A stretch of 64,000 bases of DNA from Paenibacillus taichungensis (GTDB lineage: Bacteria > Bacillota > Bacilli > Paenibacillales > Paenibacillaceae): contig NZ_QEVW01000010.1 of assembly GCF_003287275.1 (NCBI RefSeq), positions 1-64,000 on the forward strand, read 5' to 3'. The notes beneath the pieces are model-generated. The model was not told the origin of the DNA. It ran no database searches and saw only the letters and a program-made list of their open reading frames with translations. This document shows, piece by piece, positions 61,061 through 64,000 of the stretch. Both the position numbers and the translations under genes were made by a program. Within the stretch, counting starts at the first letter, position 1, and every line of letters starts with the position of its first letter.

Positions 61061-61801
61061 TTATTCTGCCGCATGGGCAGGGCGCATAATGAATTGTTTG
61101 GCCAGGTCAGTGGCCGGATTGTCAAAAAAATGAGCTGTAGACTGGCGCTCCAATAGTGTCTGATTGCCCATAAACCAGGTGGTTGTACTGAATGATCGTG
61201 CCTGTTCCTGATCATGGGTAACCCAGACGAGTGAAGTACCTTCCTGCTGACTCCAGCGGGTCAATTGTTCTTCTACCATTCGGGCGTTGGTCCGATCCAG
61301 GGAAGCAGTCACTTCATCCAGCAGCAGGACCTCAGGACGCAGCATCATGGAACGAATCAGGGCTATACGCTGTTTCTCCCCTCCAGAGAGGTCGATAGCC
61401 CGCTTATGAATATCAAGATTCTCCAATCCCATGCCTGCAAGCAGGCGGCGGGCCAGATCCTGATCGTATGGCTGCCTGTGAAGCAGGTGCACCGTTTTCA
61501 GGTTATCTTCCACACTGCCTGCCAGCATGACAGCCTGCTGTGCGACATATGTCATTCGCATGCGCCAGATACGAGGGTCCGAATCCCGATAAGAAATTCC
61601 TTTCCAGATCAGGTCTCCTTCATCAGGAATATCCAGAAGGGCGAGAATGCGGAGCAAGGTGCTCTTCCCTTGGCCGGATGCACCAAGTATGGCAATACGT
61701 TCTCCCTGATCCACTACTGCGTTCACATGTTCAAATAAAATACGCTGCTCGGTTAAACCGATACGTTTTACTAGCTTATCAATGGTTATAAGTGTGGACA
61801 A
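61061..61801 (-). CDS. fetA: FetA-type iron exporter ATPase
   Basis: 246 residues starting at TTG, seven bases after AAAGGACGG. Walker A GASGQGKST, signature LSGGEKQR, Walker B VLLLDEVTASLD and switch His VTHDQ, all intact. It drives the FetB permease. The small size (no extra domain) matches FetA. First gene of a probable fetA-fetB-btr operon; a palindrome upstream resembles a Fur box. Confidence 0.9.
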   Translation of the reverse strand: MSTLITIDKLVKRIGLTEQRILFEHVNAVVDQGERIAILGASGQGKSTLLRILALLDIPDEGDLIWKGISYRDSDPRIWRMRMTYVAQQAVMLAGSVEDNLKTVHLLHRQPYDQDLARRLLAGMGLENLDIHKRAIDLSGGEKQRIALIRSMMLRPEVLLLDEVTASLDRTNARMVEEQLTRWSQQEGTSLVWVTHDQEQARSFSTTTWFMGNQTLLERQSTAHFFDNPATDLAKQFIMRPAHAAE

Positions 61802-61864
61802 AGTCGGGCCGTCCTTTCATCCGTGATCTGCAATCATCTTAGCAAAAATACGGAAAAATTGAAA

Positions 61865-61879
61865 TGAGAGTGAATCTCA
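61865..61879. promoter_or_regulatory. Fur-box-like palindrome before fetA
   Basis: TGAGAGTGAATCTCA has symmetric TGAGA and TCTCA arms and fits Fur-type boxes of the TGAGAATNATTCTCA kind. It lies 63 bp upstream of the fetA start. It is a weaker match than the box at 58456. Confidence 0.45.
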
Positions 61880-62029
61880 ATTAGAACATTGAAATGACAA
61901 CATCGAATGTGAAAGATGAAACTGGTCTGACGCAAGCGGTTCTTTTTGGTAAAATAAAGAAGACTCCGTGTTGGCCTAATCGAGATCGTGATCTTTTTAA
62001 AATATGTTGATATCAGGGGAGGCTTTACG

Positions 62030-63031
62030 ATGACGAAAGTTGTTGGACGGGACAAAGTGAATTGGGGCATTATGGGTACGGGATGGATTGCATCCCAATT
62101 CGCGCGAGATCTGGAGCATGCCGGGAATGCTGTAAAAGCGGCAGTGGGTTCACGAACAGCCGAAAGTGCAGAGAAGTTTGCAGCTGAATATGGTTTTGCA
62201 CGCGCTTACGGTTCATATGATGAGATGCTGCAGGACCCTGAAGTGGATATTATTTATGTGGCTACACCGCATCCGTTACATAAGGAAAATGTGCTTGCTT
62301 GTCTGGAAGCGGGCAAAGCAGTTCTCTGTGAGAAACCCTTTACGATGAATGCCCGTCAGCTGGAGCAATTGGTGGAGAAGGCGCGTGAGCGCAAACTGTT
62401 TCTTATGGAAGGCATGTGGACACGCTTTCTGCCACCGATTACCCAAGCGAGAGCATGGATTGCGGAAGGACGAATCGGCGAGGTACGTTTGGTCAAAGCA
62501 GACTTTGGTTTCCGCGTAGGCTGGGAGCCGGAAGGCAGGTTACTTAACCCGGATCTGGGTGGAGGTGCTTTGCTTGATGCAGGGGTATATCCGATCTCCT
62601 TCGCGTCCATGATTTTTGGTGAGCAGCCTCAGCATGTGTGGAGTACGGCGAACATTGGACAGACGGGTGTGGATGAACAGTTCTCCGTACTGTTGTCTTA
62701 TTCCGAAGGCCGTTCTGCCTCGCTGAATGGGGCCATTCGGCTTAACCTGAGTAACGAAGCGGTCATATATGGCACAGAAGGGTACATTCGTTTACCTCTT
62801 TTCCTGGCAGGCAAAGAAGCCTATCTGCATGTGAACGGCCAGGACGAACCGGAGAAATTCACCGATGACCGGACGTGTATTGGATATGCATTTGAAGCCG
62901 AGGAAGCAGGGCGCTGCATTCTGGAAGGACGTACCGAGAGCAGAACGATACAACTGGACGAATCCCTGGAAATCATGAAGTTGATGGACACCATTCGTGG
63001 GCAGTGGGGCCTGCGTTACAAATCCGAGTAA
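62030..63031 (+). CDS. Gfo/Idh/MocA family oxidoreductase
   Basis: 333 residues from the ATG seven bases after GGGGAGG. Rossmann fold with WGIMGTGWIA near the N-terminus, ATPHPLHKEN and the active-site CEKPFTMN (Lys). The C-terminal alpha/beta domain has GGGALLDAGVYPISFAS. The family oxidises or reduces sugars and related compounds with NAD(P). The precise substrate is unclear; MEGMWTRFLP is characteristic of the subgroup near dihydrodiol and xylose dehydrogenases. It shares a strand with pcp, 21 bp apart, so they may form an operon. Confidence 0.9.
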   Translation: MTKVVGRDKVNWGIMGTGWIASQFARDLEHAGNAVKAAVGSRTAESAEKFAAEYGFARAYGSYDEMLQDPEVDIIYVATPHPLHKENVLACLEAGKAVLCEKPFTMNARQLEQLVEKARERKLFLMEGMWTRFLPPITQARAWIAEGRIGEVRLVKADFGFRVGWEPEGRLLNPDLGGGALLDAGVYPISFASMIFGEQPQHVWSTANIGQTGVDEQFSVLLSYSEGRSASLNGAIRLNLSNEAVIYGTEGYIRLPLFLAGKEAYLHVNGQDEPEKFTDDRTCIGYAFEAEEAGRCILEGRTESRTIQLDESLEIMKLMDTIRGQWGLRYKSE

Positions 63032-63052
63032 ATAGACAGGAGTGGAAAAGCG

Positions 63053-63673
63053 ATGGTGAAAATTCTGATCTCTGGATTTGAACCTTTTGGCGGGGATGCG
63101 GTGAATCCAACGGGAGAGCTGATGGAGGCATTTGCGCAGGAAGTGATGGGGGGAGCGGAGCTGAAAACAGTGCTGCTGCCTGTGCACTTCGATGAATGTG
63201 CGGATCTGCTGATCGCAGAGATGGAATCCTGGCGACCGGATGTTGTCATCGCCTGTGGTCTGGCCAAAGGCAGGACAGCCATTACAGTTGAACGGATTGC
63301 TGTTAATGTCAAAGATATTCCTCCTGGCTCCTATGCGGACAACCAGGGCCAGCAACCTGTGGACGAGCTCATCGTCGAGGGCAGCCCAGACGGTCTGTTC
63401 TCCACATTGCCAATTCGTGCGATGGTAAATAACCTGGGGGCAGCAGGCATCCCGGCTGCGGTGTCCAATACGGCAGGCACGTATATTTGTAACAATACGA
63501 TGTATCGGGTGCTGGATCATATCCGATTGAAGCAGCTTCCGATTCGTGCCGGATTTGTACATTTCCCAGCTTCAACGGAGATGGCTGTGTTTCAACCTTC
63601 CGTGCCGTCACTGCCCATTCCCATGATGCTGGATGCTCTGCGGGTTATGATTCGCACGGTAGTAGCGGAGTAA
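63053..63673 (+). CDS. pcp: Pyroglutamyl-peptidase I
   Basis: 206 residues, close to the usual 215. A cysteine peptidase (C15) that removes N-terminal pyroglutamate from peptides in the cytoplasm. The catalytic triad is in place: Glu80 (VERIAVN), Cys146 (YICNN) and His170 (GFVHFPAS). The substrate-pocket motif GFEPFGGDAVNPT is near the N-terminus. GACAGGAGTGG precedes the ATG. Confidence 0.95.
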   Translation: MVKILISGFEPFGGDAVNPTGELMEAFAQEVMGGAELKTVLLPVHFDECADLLIAEMESWRPDVVIACGLAKGRTAITVERIAVNVKDIPPGSYADNQGQQPVDELIVEGSPDGLFSTLPIRAMVNNLGAAGIPAAVSNTAGTYICNNTMYRVLDHIRLKQLPIRAGFVHFPASTEMAVFQPSVPSLPIPMMLDALRVMIRTVVAE

Positions 63674-63880
63674 CGGGTAGTGACATGATGGAAGGTAAAT
63701 GAATGATGGTCGGCACCATGTGCATCTCCTAGTGTGCGATGTAATGAGTGATACGCATCCCGATTACCAGTTTTGTATCCCGACCTGCGTATACATATTG
63801 GACTGCTGAGAGTTTGTTAATATGTGGAGTTTGAGGGATCAACAAGGTGTGAAGATTTCGATTTTTGTTGAAGTGAATTA
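63674..63880. other. Intergenic region, nothing identified
   Basis: No open frame with a ribosome site or recognisable protein was seen between pcp and the terminator. Confidence 0.5.
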
Positions 63881-63930
63881 AAAAAGGCTGTCCTGTAGTC
63901 AATAAACATGACTTTACAGGACGGCCTTTT
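63881..63930. terminator. Terminator near the right edge
   Basis: AAAAGGCTGTCCTGTA pairs with TACAGGACGGCCTTTT (one mismatch) around an inner AGTCA/TGACT stem. With A and T flanks it can act in both directions. The 70 bases after it hold no identifiable gene. Confidence 0.88.
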
Positions 63931-64000
63931 AATTATTGGTATTGGTGGCAGTGAGAGGTGTGCAGCCTCGTCACGTCTAACGAACTTGAGAAACGCTGAT

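Noticed and set aside
63931-64000. Possible end of a minus-strand gene at the right edge
   Set aside because: Only a few codons before a TAG could be read; nothing supports a real gene.

Overview
The window is chromosomal DNA that looks like Paenibacillus. The evidence is a three-SLH surface protein with Paenibacillus-type NPT/DPT linkers, two YesN/YesM (AraC-type regulator plus histidine kinase) pairs beside sugar ABC transporters, LplB/YtcP-type permeases, a CotH-family protein fused to a copper-amine-oxidase-like stalk domain, a Vat-type acetyltransferase, strong AGGAGG ribosome binding sites and GTG/TTG starts. No rRNA, tRNA, CRISPR array or insertion sequence was recognised.

Layout. 1-5.6 kb: end of an SLH protein, a DUF4190 membrane protein, and a TetR regulator with a YhgE/Pip-type membrane protein. 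5.8-20.2 kb: a polysaccharide-utilisation locus with a tautomerase, LplB/YtcP permeases, YesN/YesM, an SDR, a heparinase II/III-type lyase, a solute-binding lipoprotein, and a 1441-residue secreted protein that joins an esterase, CBM-like modules and a C-terminal beta-helix. 20.4-25.8 kb: CotH-like protein, Vat acetyltransferase, small membrane protein, NarL-type two-component pair. 25.9-31.7 kb: a complete family-5 (Dpp/Opp-like) ABC importer. 32-34.2 kb: HU, cold-shock protein, a solitary tyrosine recombinase, an unknown secreted protein. 34.4-42.8 kb: YesN/YesM with a sugar-binding lipoprotein (probable sensor), then a galactose-type MglB-MglA-MglC importer. Candidate CcpA (cre) sites precede all of the sugar units.

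43.4-48 kb is the most unusual part. A membrane histidine kinase with a degenerate GGDEF domain is followed by an AT-rich lpxC-lpxD-lpxA operon, which encodes the three early acylation and deacetylation steps of lipid A synthesis, in what should be a single-membrane Gram-positive. Zinc-binding and catalytic residues are retained. A ~106 bp sequence that carries the promoter region and ribosome binding site is duplicated in front of both the kinase gene and lpxC, at about 93% identity, so the two units appear to share control. No lpxB, lpxH/I, lpxK or Kdo transferase is in the window.

48-52 kb: a MarR-controlled heterodimeric ABC exporter. 52.3-55.2 kb: a compact ADP-ribose/NAD cluster with a degenerate Nudix-winged-helix (NrtR-like) regulator, a NADAR protein, a TIGR02452 (PARG-like) protein and a TARG1-like macrodomain, and no visible ADP-ribosyltransferase. 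55.3-61.8 kb: iron genes, namely a siderophore-binding lipoprotein with two FecCD permeases behind a Fur box, a Btr-type AraC regulator with a fused binding domain, and a FetAB-type iron exporter. 62-63.7 kb: a Gfo/Idh/MocA oxidoreductase and pyroglutamyl peptidase.
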